DNA from: Acetobacter malorum
GTDB lineage: Bacteria > Pseudomonadota > Alphaproteobacteria > Acetobacterales > Acetobacteraceae
DNA length: 64,000 nucleotides
Direction of reading: 5' to 3'
Assembly: GCF_001580615.1 (NCBI RefSeq)
Contig: NZ_LHZC01000056.1
Coordinates: 124,001-188,000, forward strand
A model generated the notes under the pieces. That model made no database searches. It was given only the letters and a program-made list of their open reading frames with translations, and had not been told where the DNA came from. Position 1 is the first letter of the stretch. Every line of letters starts with the position of its first letter. Below are positions 7,217-16,551 of this stretch, piece by piece. Both the position numbers and the translations under genes were made by a program.

Positions 7217-8584
7217 TTAATCTCCGGCATCTTTCGTCCAGCCATCTGTTAGTGTTTGCAGGAATGCAATAATGGCCTTTCGTTCGGCTTGAGTCAGAGC
7301 CGGAGCCTGCCCCGGCTTGCGGTCAAACGGAGCATCGGTCGTATCGATATTGCCCTGATAAGCCGCCGGAATATCATTATAGGCCTGAACCTTCCCATCC
7401 GGCCCTTTGGGGTAAAAGCGCTCAGGCTCAATATCCCGCAACACGTAAAAATCCAGAACGTCTTCCAGAGAATGAAAGACACCATTGTGGAAAAAACTAT
7501 GCCGCGTTGCCGTGTTCCGCAAAGTGGGTGTCGCAAACATTCCGCAATAAGGCGCAAGCTCTTTCCGGCCCTCTGGCTTCTGATTACACACTCCAAGGTC
7601 ATAATATGCCGGGTCATGCGTATGCTGGAGAGCAAAATTGCGAGGCGCTGCAAGTGCTTCGTATTGATGGTCTGTGAAAAGAGGCGGCAAGCCATCGCTC
7701 CCCACCGTGTCCACATGACACGCCGCACAGTTCCCCTTTTTAGGGTCATTAAACAGCAGGTAGCCTTCCCGCTCAGCAGGAGAGAAGCGCGCCCTTCCTT
7801 GCAACCAGGCATCAAACTTGCTGGAGTAAGGGTGAAAATTCTGCTCTTCAATCTGATAGCGCGCCAACGCAAACAGACCTTCAGAAAGCAGGAAATCAGA
7901 CGAAACCTTACCCCGAATACCGGCCAGATCCCGCAAAGGCTTAGCATAAGCGACCGTTTGCAGGCGCGCGGTCACTTTCTCCGGTGTGGCTGCCATTTCA
8001 TCCGGGTCAAACATGGGGCCACTGGCCTGCTGGTGCAGTGTATCGGCCCGGCCATCAAGAAACAGACCTCCCTGAGGCACCAGATTGGCTGCTGAGCTTG
8101 CTGTATTGACCGCACTTTTTGCCGCATGGGCGCCTCCCGTTACCGGCACCGCGATTGTAGGGGCAATATCATCAGCAACAGCATCATCCGGCCCAATACT
8201 GAACGGCGGCTGCCGCTCCAGATAGGTCAGGCTGGGGATTGCGCGCCGCCCCTCACGGTCGCCCTTGGCGCCTCCTTTAAAAACCGGGTCCTTCCCGGCT
8301 GGACCATAATGCAGGCTGGTTACATGGCAGGAGGCGCAGGATAACGTGCCGGAACCAGACAATGCCGGGTCAAAAAACATAGCCTTGCCCACTGAGGCCA
8401 TCATGGACAGCGGCTGCTGCTTTTCCAGACGCAGGCTACGCGGGCATGGGTTGCTCCCAGCAGCAGCAGGGCTACAAGATGCCACAGCCACAGGCTGCGC
8501 TTTGGCCACCTGCCCGCTCAGCGCCAGCAGGACAGCGCATCCTGTCACCAGAAATGTTGATCGCAGCAACCTGAAAGAGCGCAA
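7217..8584 (-). CDS. Di-haem cytochrome c peroxidase / MauG-family protein
   Basis: A periplasmic di-haem c-type protein of 455 aa. It has a signal peptide ('FLVTGCAVLLALSGQVAKAQ') and two CxxCH haem sites, CASCH at about residue 80 and CAACH at about 285. The typical 'FATPTLRNTATRHSFFHNG' segment follows the second haem. Bacterial cytochrome c peroxidases are about 330-350 aa, so this longer form fits the MauG/methylamine-utilisation-like branch better. It reduces peroxide or oxidises a protein or small-molecule partner. The start is a TTG with AGAAGG nine bases upstream. It follows a flavoprotein monooxygenase gene by 39 bases, probably in the same operon. Confidence 0.88.
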   Translation of the reverse strand: MRSFRLLRSTFLVTGCAVLLALSGQVAKAQPVAVASCSPAAAGSNPCPRSLRLEKQQPLSMMASVGKAMFFDPALSGSGTLSCASCHVTSLHYGPAGKDPVFKGGAKGDREGRRAIPSLTYLERQPPFSIGPDDAVADDIAPTIAVPVTGGAHAAKSAVNTASSAANLVPQGGLFLDGRADTLHQQASGPMFDPDEMAATPEKVTARLQTVAYAKPLRDLAGIRGKVSSDFLLSEGLFALARYQIEEQNFHPYSSKFDAWLQGRARFSPAEREGYLLFNDPKKGNCAACHVDTVGSDGLPPLFTDHQYEALAAPRNFALQHTHDPAYYDLGVCNQKPEGRKELAPYCGMFATPTLRNTATRHSFFHNGVFHSLEDVLDFYVLRDIEPERFYPKGPDGKVQAYNDIPAAYQGNIDTTDAPFDRKPGQAPALTQAERKAIIAFLQTLTDGWTKDAGD

Positions 8585-8623
8585 GAATGAGAGCCTTCTC
8601 TTAAACCGTCCAAACGCGGCACC

Positions 8624-10090
8624 TCAGAACCCAATATCCTGCCACTCGTCTCCCTGCAATTCTGGCGTGTTGAATTGCTCCAGATTGCGATAATGTATAG
8701 CACGGTCTTCAACAAACAGACTACTGACAATGCCTTTGGCTAACCTGTCTGCACCGTCGCTGATAGCCGGAATATCCCCACTGACCTTTCCATGAGAAAG
8801 TGTTGCCGGGAAGCAGAAACAGTGAATTTTTTCCAGTGCCGGGCAAACAACGCCTTCTTTCGGCTGGAACTCAAAAGCTGGCCCTAGATCCGGTGAAAAT
8901 TCCAGTTCAGGGTTCAGGGAGCCTGAAGGATTATCTTCCGGTGCCGGCGTAAAGCGATCTTTCCAGAAGCGAATGCTTGGTGCGATTGATTTCAGTTCCG
9001 GCCTTTGCCCAATATCAACAGCAAAGCCTGTCGCAGCAATAATGAAATCTGTTTCAAACACACCGCGCGGCGTTGTTACGCGCAGATGATCACCTTCCAC
9101 CGCAACCGCATCTACCGGGCAGCCGAGATGGAAAAAGGCATTAGGATGCTTCGAAACACGGAGCGTGCTGGGTCGTGGCGGCGGTGTTTGTGCCGCAAGG
9201 GTATAATCCAGAAAACGCCATTTCCACGCATCAGGCAACGCCTGAAAACCGTGAACAACCCCCTGACTTCCAATGCCCGTAAACTTGTTGATCCGCGGGA
9301 TATCCTTCCGGCGTATTAGCATATCCACACGGCTGGCTCCGGCCTCAAGGGCGGCGGCTGCATTATCCATTGCAGAGGCCCCGGCCCCGATAACAGTCAC
9401 CCTGCGCCCTCGCAGTGCTTCAAAATTAATCGTATCTTCCGAGTGCGCACGCAACTCCGGCGGCAAGGCTTTAAAAATTTCCGGCATATAGCCGCCACCC
9501 AGACCATCGCGCCCTGTTGCCAGTACGAGGTGCCGCGCCAGAACGCTCTCCTCCCGCCCCTGCTGGCGCACGAGAAGGTCCAGAAGACCATCGCCCCGAT
9601 AACGAATATCGAGAAGCTCTGTCTCATTTTCTACAGGAAGATCAAGAACTTTCCTAAACCAGCGCAGATACTCCATCCAGGTTTCTCGCGGGATAAATCC
9701 CAGTTCCACCCACGCATCCACACCAAAGCGGGATTCATACCATGCGCGGAAGGTCAGCGAGGGCAGACCAAGGCAAGGTCCGGTCAGCGTTTTGGGGGAA
9801 CGCAGGGTTTCCATGCGGGCGTATGTCACCCATGGCCCTTCACGGCCGGCCGGAGCGCGGTCATACACAACATGGTTTTGCACCCCATAGCGCGTCAGCA
9901 TGCCGGAGGCTGTCAGCCCTGCCATGCCGCCACCAATAATCACCACATCGCGCACAGTGCGATTGTCGACACACCGTTCCGGCACCCAGGTTTTTGCGGG
10001 CAATTCCAGCCAGGAAAGGTCCTGCTTCAGTCGCTCTTCAAGCTTTTCAAGGCCGCCGGGTAATTCATCGGGGGGGGAGGAAAGCGTCAT
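8624..10090 (-). CDS. FAD/NAD(P)-dependent flavoprotein monooxygenase
   Basis: A 488-aa protein with the FAD-binding dinucleotide motif 'VVIIGGGMAGLTASGML' near residue 50 and a second Rossmann motif 'VTVIGAGASAMDNAAAALEAG' near 230 for NAD(P)H. 'IIAATGFAVDIGQRPEL' near 350 matches the ATG motif of class B flavoprotein monooxygenases and N-hydroxylases. The long N-terminal lead and the 'YARMETLRSPKTLTGPCLG' region are typical of a poorly studied subgroup seen in proteobacteria. The start ATG overlaps the LysR stop (ATGA), so it is coupled to its regulator, and a di-haem peroxidase follows. The substrate is unknown. Confidence 0.82.
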   Translation of the reverse strand: MTLSSPPDELPGGLEKLEERLKQDLSWLELPAKTWVPERCVDNRTVRDVVIIGGGMAGLTASGMLTRYGVQNHVVYDRAPAGREGPWVTYARMETLRSPKTLTGPCLGLPSLTFRAWYESRFGVDAWVELGFIPRETWMEYLRWFRKVLDLPVENETELLDIRYRGDGLLDLLVRQQGREESVLARHLVLATGRDGLGGGYMPEIFKALPPELRAHSEDTINFEALRGRRVTVIGAGASAMDNAAAALEAGASRVDMLIRRKDIPRINKFTGIGSQGVVHGFQALPDAWKWRFLDYTLAAQTPPPRPSTLRVSKHPNAFFHLGCPVDAVAVEGDHLRVTTPRGVFETDFIIAATGFAVDIGQRPELKSIAPSIRFWKDRFTPAPEDNPSGSLNPELEFSPDLGPAFEFQPKEGVVCPALEKIHCFCFPATLSHGKVSGDIPAISDGADRLAKGIVSSLFVEDRAIHYRNLEQFNTPELQGDEWQDIGF

Positions 10091-11094
10091 ACCTGCCAGT
10101 CTCCGGGCAAAGGGGATGAGGAAGGGCCACCCAGACCATGCAGGGCCTCTTCCGTAATTTCAGCACTGACACGCTCATGCAGCACAAAGTCTGGCAACTG
10201 TGCGGCGGACGCCTTACGCAAAGCCTCCACCACGGCCTCCAGCCCCGGCGTCAGAGGGCGACCGGAGGCCTTCACAATGCCAAAAAAGAAAGGAATAGCG
10301 GTATCCAGCGGCCTGACCACGGTATCCTGCAACAACAGGCCACAGGCTGTAGCAGGCTCCACAATGGCAACTCCCAACTGGGCCCGCACCATCGCCAGAG
10401 CCGTCACACTGGTGTTCGTGTCAATAATAGACTTCGGGAAAGTGCCGATTTTTAAAAATGCTTTTTCCACGCGGTTACGTAGGCGATACGGATTGGCAAT
10501 TGTTATCAATCTGCGGGAAACCAGGTCTGCCAGCCTGACTACCGGGCAAGATACCAGCGGATCAGCCCGATCCAGCACAGCCACACAACGGGACTGCCCT
10601 ACCCACAGCACATCCAGTTCCGGATGACTAACCGGAAAGCTCGCTGCCCCTAGGTCTGCCCGACGTTCCATAACGGACTGCACAACCTGTTCTGCGCTGA
10701 CTGATCGCACATGAATTGCATCCGGCAGAAGAGCGGAAGGCAGTTGCGCCAGAGCGTAAGGGATTAACCCAGTCGCCAGCGCGGGAATGGCCGCAATTTC
10801 AAAAGACGCTGCCTGATTTTGAGCAATGGCTTCCACACGTTCATGCAGACGTCGGACATTCGCCAGAAGCCTTTCGGCATCCACATGAAACTGCATCCCC
10901 TGCTCTGTTGGCACAATGCGGGGGCCATTACGATGAAACAGCGCAAAACCGAGTGACGCTTCCAGATCCTGAATAAGGCGCGTCATGGCGGGCTGCGAGC
11001 GATCCAGAAGACGCGCCGCCCCTGTCAGACTGCCTACGGCGACCACCGCGCAGAAGGCTTCAAGCTGCTTGAGATCCGGAAGATCAGTTTTCAT
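10087..11094 (-). CDS. LysR-family transcriptional regulator
   Basis: A 335-aa LysR regulator. Its N-terminal winged helix-turn-helix reads 'LKQLEAFCAVVAVGSLTGAA' then 'SQPAMTRLIQDLEASLGFAL', and an effector-binding domain follows from about residue 95. It is the first gene of a minus-strand operon with the flavoprotein monooxygenase (4-base overlap) and then the di-haem peroxidase, and it is divergent from the CMD/AhpD fusion gene 130 bases away. That arrangement suggests it controls both directions from the shared intergenic region. Confidence 0.9.
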   Translation of the reverse strand: MKTDLPDLKQLEAFCAVVAVGSLTGAARLLDRSQPAMTRLIQDLEASLGFALFHRNGPRIVPTEQGMQFHVDAERLLANVRRLHERVEAIAQNQAASFEIAAIPALATGLIPYALAQLPSALLPDAIHVRSVSAEQVVQSVMERRADLGAASFPVSHPELDVLWVGQSRCVAVLDRADPLVSCPVVRLADLVSRRLITIANPYRLRNRVEKAFLKIGTFPKSIIDTNTSVTALAMVRAQLGVAIVEPATACGLLLQDTVVRPLDTAIPFFFGIVKASGRPLTPGLEAVVEALRKASAAQLPDFVLHERVSAEITEEALHGLGGPSSSPLPGDWQV

Positions 11095-11224
11095 GAGTCA
11101 GGAGTGTATGCGCGGAGTAAACGAGCAGCAAGAAAGAATTTAGAAAACGAATGATAATCTTCTTGCCATGCGTAATCCGGATCAATATCGTGCGGAATAG
11201 AAACGACTATGGACCCCCTTCTGC

Positions 11225-12346
11225 ATGGATATCTCGTCATTCCTGTCTGCCATCGCGGCATCTGCGCGCACCGAGGCTCAAAGAAATGAGCTGACCGAAG
11301 TCGTGACGATGCGCTCTGATATTCTGAGCATGAGCGCACAGGCGAATGCTGCGGTCGTTTCTCCACAAAGGCCGGGTCGGCTTACACACTGCATCCGCAC
11401 GGCGCTTGCAGCCCGCATGGCACGCCAGTCCTGCGCGCCGACGTTGGCCTCTGTCTATCTGGAAGCATTGGAAACGCTTGCGCCACCCCCTTCCCTGACG
11501 GCTATGGCCCTCGAAGAACCAGCCCCGGAACAGGACACTTTTCTGGCCGCCCTTACGCAGTATGCAGATCTGGTCACGCTGCACCCAAAAGACGCAAGCC
11601 GCGCCGATATTCTGAATCTCCGGAATGCCGGACTCACGGATGCGGAAATTGTACATCTGGCGGAGCTAATTGCCTGCGTGTGCTATCTGGCCCGCATCAC
11701 CTTGGGCATGCAGGCTATGGCTAGCACTTTGTCCCCTACCGGGACTGCCGAGGCGGAACCTCCCAATGGTTCCGAGAGTGCTGTTTTCACCGCCGAACCA
11801 CTGGAATGGATTCCCTACCTCCAGCCAGTGCGACTGGAAGACGCGACTGAAGAGCAGCGGGACGCGATGAAAATCACGCCCTCTAATACAAAAATTTCGG
11901 ACTATGTACTAACTTTGGCGCACGACCCGGAAAGCCTCGCTGTGCGCTCTCCCTTATTCAACGCCATTATGTACGGGCGGGACGGCCTTTCTCGCGCTGG
12001 ACGAGAAATGGGTGCTCTGGGCTGCTCCATTATCAATCACTGCCTGTATTGCGCCTCAGTCCATGCACGGCGCTTTATCCAGCTGACAAAGAGACCAGAG
12101 CTGGTGGAGACCATTTTTACAGAAGGCCCGGAAGCCTGCCTGAATGACGAATACTGGCAGCCGATTTTTGATTTTTCTGTCAAACTGACCCAATCGCCCG
12201 GAGCATTTGCGTCATCTGATGTCGCCTTTCTCAGAGACCATGGTCTGTCTGATCTGGAAATTTTCGATTTGATTTACGCCACTGGCATTTTTGGCTGGGC
12301 CAACCGCCTTATGCATACGCTGGGTCATTCCATTTTACCCCCCTGA
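11225..12346 (+). CDS. CMD-domain / alkylhydroperoxidase-like fusion protein (AhpD fold)
   Basis: A 373-aa protein with two AhpD-fold halves. The N-terminal half (to about residue 175) resembles carboxymuconolactone-decarboxylase-type proteins and includes 'LRNAGLTDAEIVHLAELIA' near 140. The C-terminal half has the redox/acid-base motif CLYCASVH (C273, C276, H280), the CxxCxxxH signature of AhpD. In other bacteria these halves occur as two adjacent genes (the Avi_7170 CMD family and the Avi_7169 peroxidase family); here they appear fused. It heads a plus-strand run with an MFS transporter and a TonB-dependent receptor. Detoxification of a peroxide or an oxidised substrate is plausible but unproven. 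Confidence 0.8.
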   Translation: MDISSFLSAIAASARTEAQRNELTEVVTMRSDILSMSAQANAAVVSPQRPGRLTHCIRTALAARMARQSCAPTLASVYLEALETLAPPPSLTAMALEEPAPEQDTFLAALTQYADLVTLHPKDASRADILNLRNAGLTDAEIVHLAELIACVCYLARITLGMQAMASTLSPTGTAEAEPPNGSESAVFTAEPLEWIPYLQPVRLEDATEEQRDAMKITPSNTKISDYVLTLAHDPESLAVRSPLFNAIMYGRDGLSRAGREMGALGCSIINHCLYCASVHARRFIQLTKRPELVETIFTEGPEACLNDEYWQPIFDFSVKLTQSPGAFASSDVAFLRDHGLSDLEIFDLIYATGIFGWANRLMHTLGHSILPP

Positions 12347-12387
12347 GAATGGCATTTGCCTCAACGGCGTTTTTGAAAGACACCGAC

Positions 12388-13680
12388 ATGACGGACAGAC
12401 CGCACACAGCCCGAACACGCTGGGCCGCCATTATCGGATCAATCGGCGGCAATGCGCTGGAATGGTACGATTTTACCATTTTCTCGTACATGATTCCCAT
12501 TATCAGCACATTGTTTTTCCCAAAGTCTGCCGGAAGTGTCTCTGCCATTCTCATGTCTACCGCCCTGTTCGGCGTAGGCTTTTTTACCCGCCCTCTAGGT
12601 GGCATCTGCCTGGGGTTGTATGCAGACCGCCGGAGCAGGCAGGAAGCAATGACACTCGGTATGGGGCTGATGGCTGTTGCCGTGGCCCTTATTACTTGCG
12701 CCCCTACCTATGAACAAGCCGGGGTAACTGGCGCGATCATGATTGCCATCGCGAGACTGTTGCAGGGATTTTCAGTGGGAGGAGAGTTTGCAACATCCAC
12801 GACATTTCTGGTGGAGATTGCACCTCCTAATCGTAGAGGCTTTTTTGGATCCTGGCAGATTACAGGCCAGATCATTGCGCAGGTTCTTGGCGGTAGCGTT
12901 GGTTACCTGATGACAACATGGTGCACACCAGAGCAGGTGCATGCCTGGGCCTGGCGGCTGCCATTTGCTTTCGGCCTTTTCATTATCCCCCTCATCCTGA
13001 CCATTCGCCTTAAAATGTCTGGCTCGGCAACAGGGAAACGTAAGGTTACGCAAACACCAGGCATGATGAACAGCCTGACAACTCAATGGCGTGAAATTCT
13101 GACGGGGATGGGGCTGGTCACTGCCAGCACGGTTTCTTTCTATATTATTTACGGATATGTCGTGACATACGCGACAAAAATTCTGCATCTCTCGCTTACA
13201 GGTTCTTACCTTGTCCAGATGTCTGCCGCAGCATCCATGCTCATTGTGGTTCCTTTCAGCGGCTATCTTTCTGATTTTCTGAACAAAAAACTAATTATTT
13301 TTGCAAGTCTTGCGACCTATCTGGCTATCCTCTGGCCCCTTTATGCATGGCTTGTGGCCTCCCCTTCCATTACCCGCCTGATTATCATGCAGGTCAGTCT
13401 TTCTTTTGTCAGCGGGATGTTTCTCGGATCTTACTGCACGCTCATCACGCAGATTCTCTCTCCTGCATCCCGCACGACCATGCTGGCTATCGTGAATAAC
13501 ATGGTGGTTTTAGTCGTCGGTGGTTTTTCGCAGCTGATTGTCACATGGCTTATCAGCATCAGCGGAAAAGCCATGGCGCCCGCTATTTTTGTCATGAGCG
13601 GTGTTGCAATCGGCCTGATAGCCGCAACCTACCTGCTTTTCAGCTCAATCTCCGAGAAATTTCCTGAAAAGATCAGCTGA
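12388..13680 (+). CDS. MFS transporter, metabolite:H+ symporter (MHS) family
   Basis: A 12-helix inner-membrane carrier. The opening 'GSIGGNALEWYDFTIFSYM' and the loop 'FTRPLGGICLGLYADRRSRQ' are the MHS-family hallmarks shared with ProP, ShiA and citrate or alpha-ketoglutarate symporters. 'RLLQGFSVGGEFATSTTFLVE' marks the fourth-helix region. The ATG at 12388 is preferred because GAAAG precedes it and the N-terminus is then of usual length; the frame is open to an ATG at 12349, three bases past the previous stop. It probably imports an organic acid or zwitterion. It is likely co-transcribed with the CMD/AhpD gene. Confidence 0.88.
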   Translation: MTDRPHTARTRWAAIIGSIGGNALEWYDFTIFSYMIPIISTLFFPKSAGSVSAILMSTALFGVGFFTRPLGGICLGLYADRRSRQEAMTLGMGLMAVAVALITCAPTYEQAGVTGAIMIAIARLLQGFSVGGEFATSTTFLVEIAPPNRRGFFGSWQITGQIIAQVLGGSVGYLMTTWCTPEQVHAWAWRLPFAFGLFIIPLILTIRLKMSGSATGKRKVTQTPGMMNSLTTQWREILTGMGLVTASTVSFYIIYGYVVTYATKILHLSLTGSYLVQMSAAASMLIVVPFSGYLSDFLNKKLIIFASLATYLAILWPLYAWLVASPSITRLIIMQVSLSFVSGMFLGSYCTLITQILSPASRTTMLAIVNNMVVLVVGGFSQLIVTWLISISGKAMAPAIFVMSGVAIGLIAATYLLFSSISEKFPEKIS

Positions 13681-13828
13681 TACAAAGAGGTTTCTTTCCT
13701 CTCTTTATCCACTATATTTTTTAGTTGTATAATTATTTTACTAAATTTAATGAGTTTTTGTTTGTCGTTTTGAAATCATTCCATATAATCGGAAATTATT
13801 CGATTCACCCCTTTTTCTGGTATGGCAC

Positions 13829-16288
13829 ATGATAAAGAAAAACTTTGCGCTTGGTGTTATTGCCAGTCTGGATCTGGCGGGATCAGCTTACGCTGCGACT
13901 GGCAACACAACACAAACACAGACCGCAGAACCAGAATCTGTTCTGGTCTCAGGCGCTGTAACCACTGGTATTGGCGCACTCTCGAACAACACGCGGCGAC
14001 ACAGTACCACGCATGTTGAAGTTGTGACCGCGAAGGAGCTTATGGCCACCGGACAAACCAATGTCATTGCGGCATTGGCACAGATGACCCCCGCCATTAA
14101 CTCTCCCCCTGCTGGCGGCATTGGTTCAAACAACGTAGCCCGCCTGATGATCCTCCGAAATCTGGGGCCAGATGAAACTCTTGTTCTGGTGAATGGGAAG
14201 CGGCGGCATCTGGGCGCAAACTTTAACTTTAACACCGGGCCTGCCACAGGGTCTCAGCCCACAGATATCAGCCTGATTCCCATCAGCGCGATCGACCATG
14301 TTGAAGTCATCATGGATGGGGCAACAGCGCTTTATGGGCAGGAAGCCATTGGCGGCGCGGTTAATATCGTTTTGAAATCCACGCCGGGCAAAGGGTCCAT
14401 CAACCTGCAGGATAGTGGGTATTATGCCGGAGATGGCGTCGGTATTGATGGCTATGGTAATTATAATTTTGCGCTTGGTCACCACGGAGGCTTTCTGGAC
14501 CTTGCGACGCAGATAACCCATCAGCAGCCAACAAATCGTTCCGGATTAAATACAAGCCAGAAATATTTCAGCTTGCCGGATGGCTCTCTGGACCCTCGCG
14601 AGCAGAAAATAGGGAATGACGTCAACCGTATTCAAGGCATTAGTCGTTCTTTGTCTGAACTCTTCAGCGCGAACGGCTCTCTGCCGCTGACCGACAAAAT
14701 TTCTCTCTACACCACCACGACTTATAGCCACCGGGATGTGGATGCCCCCGGCTTTTTCCGCACAGCCAATAACGATGCAAACGTCCGTGCAATTTTCCCC
14801 GACGGGTTTTCTCCCCACCTGACAACGGAAGAAAACGATTTTCAGGTCAATGGCGGTATCCGTGGCCGGGATTTTCATGGCTGGAACTGGGATGCCTATG
14901 TGCTGTATGGGCGCGACCAGCTCCGCTACGGCGCCTATGATACCATCAGCCCAACCTATGGCCTGAACAGTCAGACAAAATTTTATAACGGTACCAATAT
15001 TGCGTCTGACCTGACAGCGGGCTTCAAAATGTCCCGCGATATTCCCTCCGCCATTTTGGCAAAGCCGTTGGGTGTGGAACTCGGCGGCGAATACCGGCAC
15101 GATACCTTCCAGATGGCTCAGGGTGATACGCAATCCTGGGGGAATGGCGGGGTTGCTATTCTGGACGGCCCTAACGCAGGCAAGGCTGCGGCTCCCGGTG
15201 CCTCTGCCTATTCCGGCACCCCTCCTTCCGCAGCAGGAAACCATTACCGTGATATTTTTGATGGTCACGTCAACCTGGATCTGTGGGCCACAAAAAAATG
15301 GGAATGGACTCTAGGCGGGCATGCCACCAACTATTCTGATACGATTACAACGTTCACAGGCTCTATCGGAACGCGCTACAATTTCAACAAACGCTGGGCC
15401 ATTCGCGCCAATATCAATACCGGATATCGGCCGCCCACTCTGGCTGGGCTGTATTACAGCACCGTTTTCTCCACCCCAGGGTATCAGTCTGCCTATGCGT
15501 CTTCGACCAGCCAGATTGCCCGTCTTTTGGGGGCAGAGGGCCGTAAGGGTGAATATTCGCGGAGTTACAGCGTAGGAATAGATGCAACCCCGGTTGATAA
15601 TTTCCATATTACGGCCAATCTCTACCGCATTGGTATTAATGACCGTCTGGAAAGCACGTCCAACTTTGGGGGAGCGTCTATTGAAGGACTGCTGCAAAGT
15701 GCCGGCATCTCCGGCGTTCGTTATGTGCAATATTACACTAATCCCGTTGATACTGTGACCAATGGTGGAGATGTTAACGCAACCTATCTGTTGAACTTGC
15801 CCCAGGGCCATAGCTTGCAGTTTGGTGTTAACGTTAATATCGCTGATACGCAGATTTCCCGTTACCGTAAGACACCAGAAATTCTGGCCGCATACGGGCA
15901 GGACTATTACAATAAATTTTCTCAGAACGATCTTCTGCATACGTCTCCCAAAAACCGGGAAACACTTTCTCTGGTCTGGCACAAGGGGCGTTATACGCTA
16001 AGCATCCAGGAGCAGCGTTATGGCAGTGTGACGTTTATCGTCAGCCCGTCACAACCATCTTCCACCTGGACCAAGGTCCGTCCGCAATGGAATACCGATG
16101 TTAACCTAGATGTTGGCATTACAGAACGTGCGCATGTTTCTGTGGGCGCCAATAACCTGTTTAACAAATATCCTACACAGGTAAGCCGCGCTGCGGCAGC
16201 ACCAACTGGTTCTTACCGATACGCCACATATTCTCCTTCCGGATTTATGGGGGGCTACTATTACGTGCGTGGGTCCTTTAATTTCTAA
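13829..16288 (+). CDS. TonB-dependent outer-membrane receptor
   Basis: An 819-aa TonB-dependent receptor. A signal peptide (to AYA, about residue 23) is followed by a plug domain with 'VLVNGKRRHLGANF' and 'ISAIDHVEVIMDGATALYG' (about 110-175) and 'IGGAVNIVLKS'. A long beta-barrel ends in Phe (...YYVRGSFNF), as expected for BamA-assisted insertion. The plug resembles the broad carbohydrate/aromatic-uptake receptors of alpha- and gammaproteobacteria more than classical siderophore receptors. It lies downstream of the MFS and CMD/AhpD genes after a 148-base AT-rich gap that can hold its own promoter. The ligand cannot be predicted. Confidence 0.9.
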   Translation: MIKKNFALGVIASLDLAGSAYAATGNTTQTQTAEPESVLVSGAVTTGIGALSNNTRRHSTTHVEVVTAKELMATGQTNVIAALAQMTPAINSPPAGGIGSNNVARLMILRNLGPDETLVLVNGKRRHLGANFNFNTGPATGSQPTDISLIPISAIDHVEVIMDGATALYGQEAIGGAVNIVLKSTPGKGSINLQDSGYYAGDGVGIDGYGNYNFALGHHGGFLDLATQITHQQPTNRSGLNTSQKYFSLPDGSLDPREQKIGNDVNRIQGISRSLSELFSANGSLPLTDKISLYTTTTYSHRDVDAPGFFRTANNDANVRAIFPDGFSPHLTTEENDFQVNGGIRGRDFHGWNWDAYVLYGRDQLRYGAYDTISPTYGLNSQTKFYNGTNIASDLTAGFKMSRDIPSAILAKPLGVELGGEYRHDTFQMAQGDTQSWGNGGVAILDGPNAGKAAAPGASAYSGTPPSAAGNHYRDIFDGHVNLDLWATKKWEWTLGGHATNYSDTITTFTGSIGTRYNFNKRWAIRANINTGYRPPTLAGLYYSTVFSTPGYQSAYASSTSQIARLLGAEGRKGEYSRSYSVGIDATPVDNFHITANLYRIGINDRLESTSNFGGASIEGLLQSAGISGVRYVQYYTNPVDTVTNGGDVNATYLLNLPQGHSLQFGVNVNIADTQISRYRKTPEILAAYGQDYYNKFSQNDLLHTSPKNRETLSLVWHKGRYTLSIQEQRYGSVTFIVSPSQPSSTWTKVRPQWNTDVNLDVGITERAHVSVGANNLFNKYPTQVSRAAAAPTGSYRYATYSPSGFMGGYYYVRGSFNF

Positions 16289-16380
16289 TGTGTGTCATCA
16301 GCTCCTATCAGTAATTAAAGCTGCGCAGACCTTTGATGCGGTCTGTTAGTTGTTGGAGAAAACACCATCAAGATAACAAA

Positions 16381-16417
16381 TGCCGGGCGATCACCACAAA
16401 AAGGCGGTCGTCCGGTA
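16381..16417. terminator. GC-rich hairpin between convergent genes, possible terminator
   Basis: TGCCGGGCGATC (16381-16392) can pair along its whole length with GGTCGTCCGGTA (16406-16417) if three G-U pairs are allowed on the plus strand. It sits between the stop of the plus-strand receptor gene and the stop of the minus-strand efflux lipoprotein gene. No T-run follows, so a factor-independent terminator is uncertain. The rest of 16289-16551 holds nothing I recognise. Confidence 0.35.
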
Positions 16418-16551
16418 TCTCCCCCTTCCCGCTATGGTAAATTACCCCAGCAGACCTAAAAAAATGATGAAACCTGGCTTAATTGCATTCTGTCTTTAGG
16501 CAGCAAATGATCCAATCGTAGAACTGCCATTAGCTCCTTTGCCTGCATGCC

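Noticed and set aside
13681..13720. Weak AAGAGG/CCTCT hairpin after the MHS transporter gene as a terminator
   Set aside because: The stem is only five base pairs with an interrupted T-tract; not enough to call.
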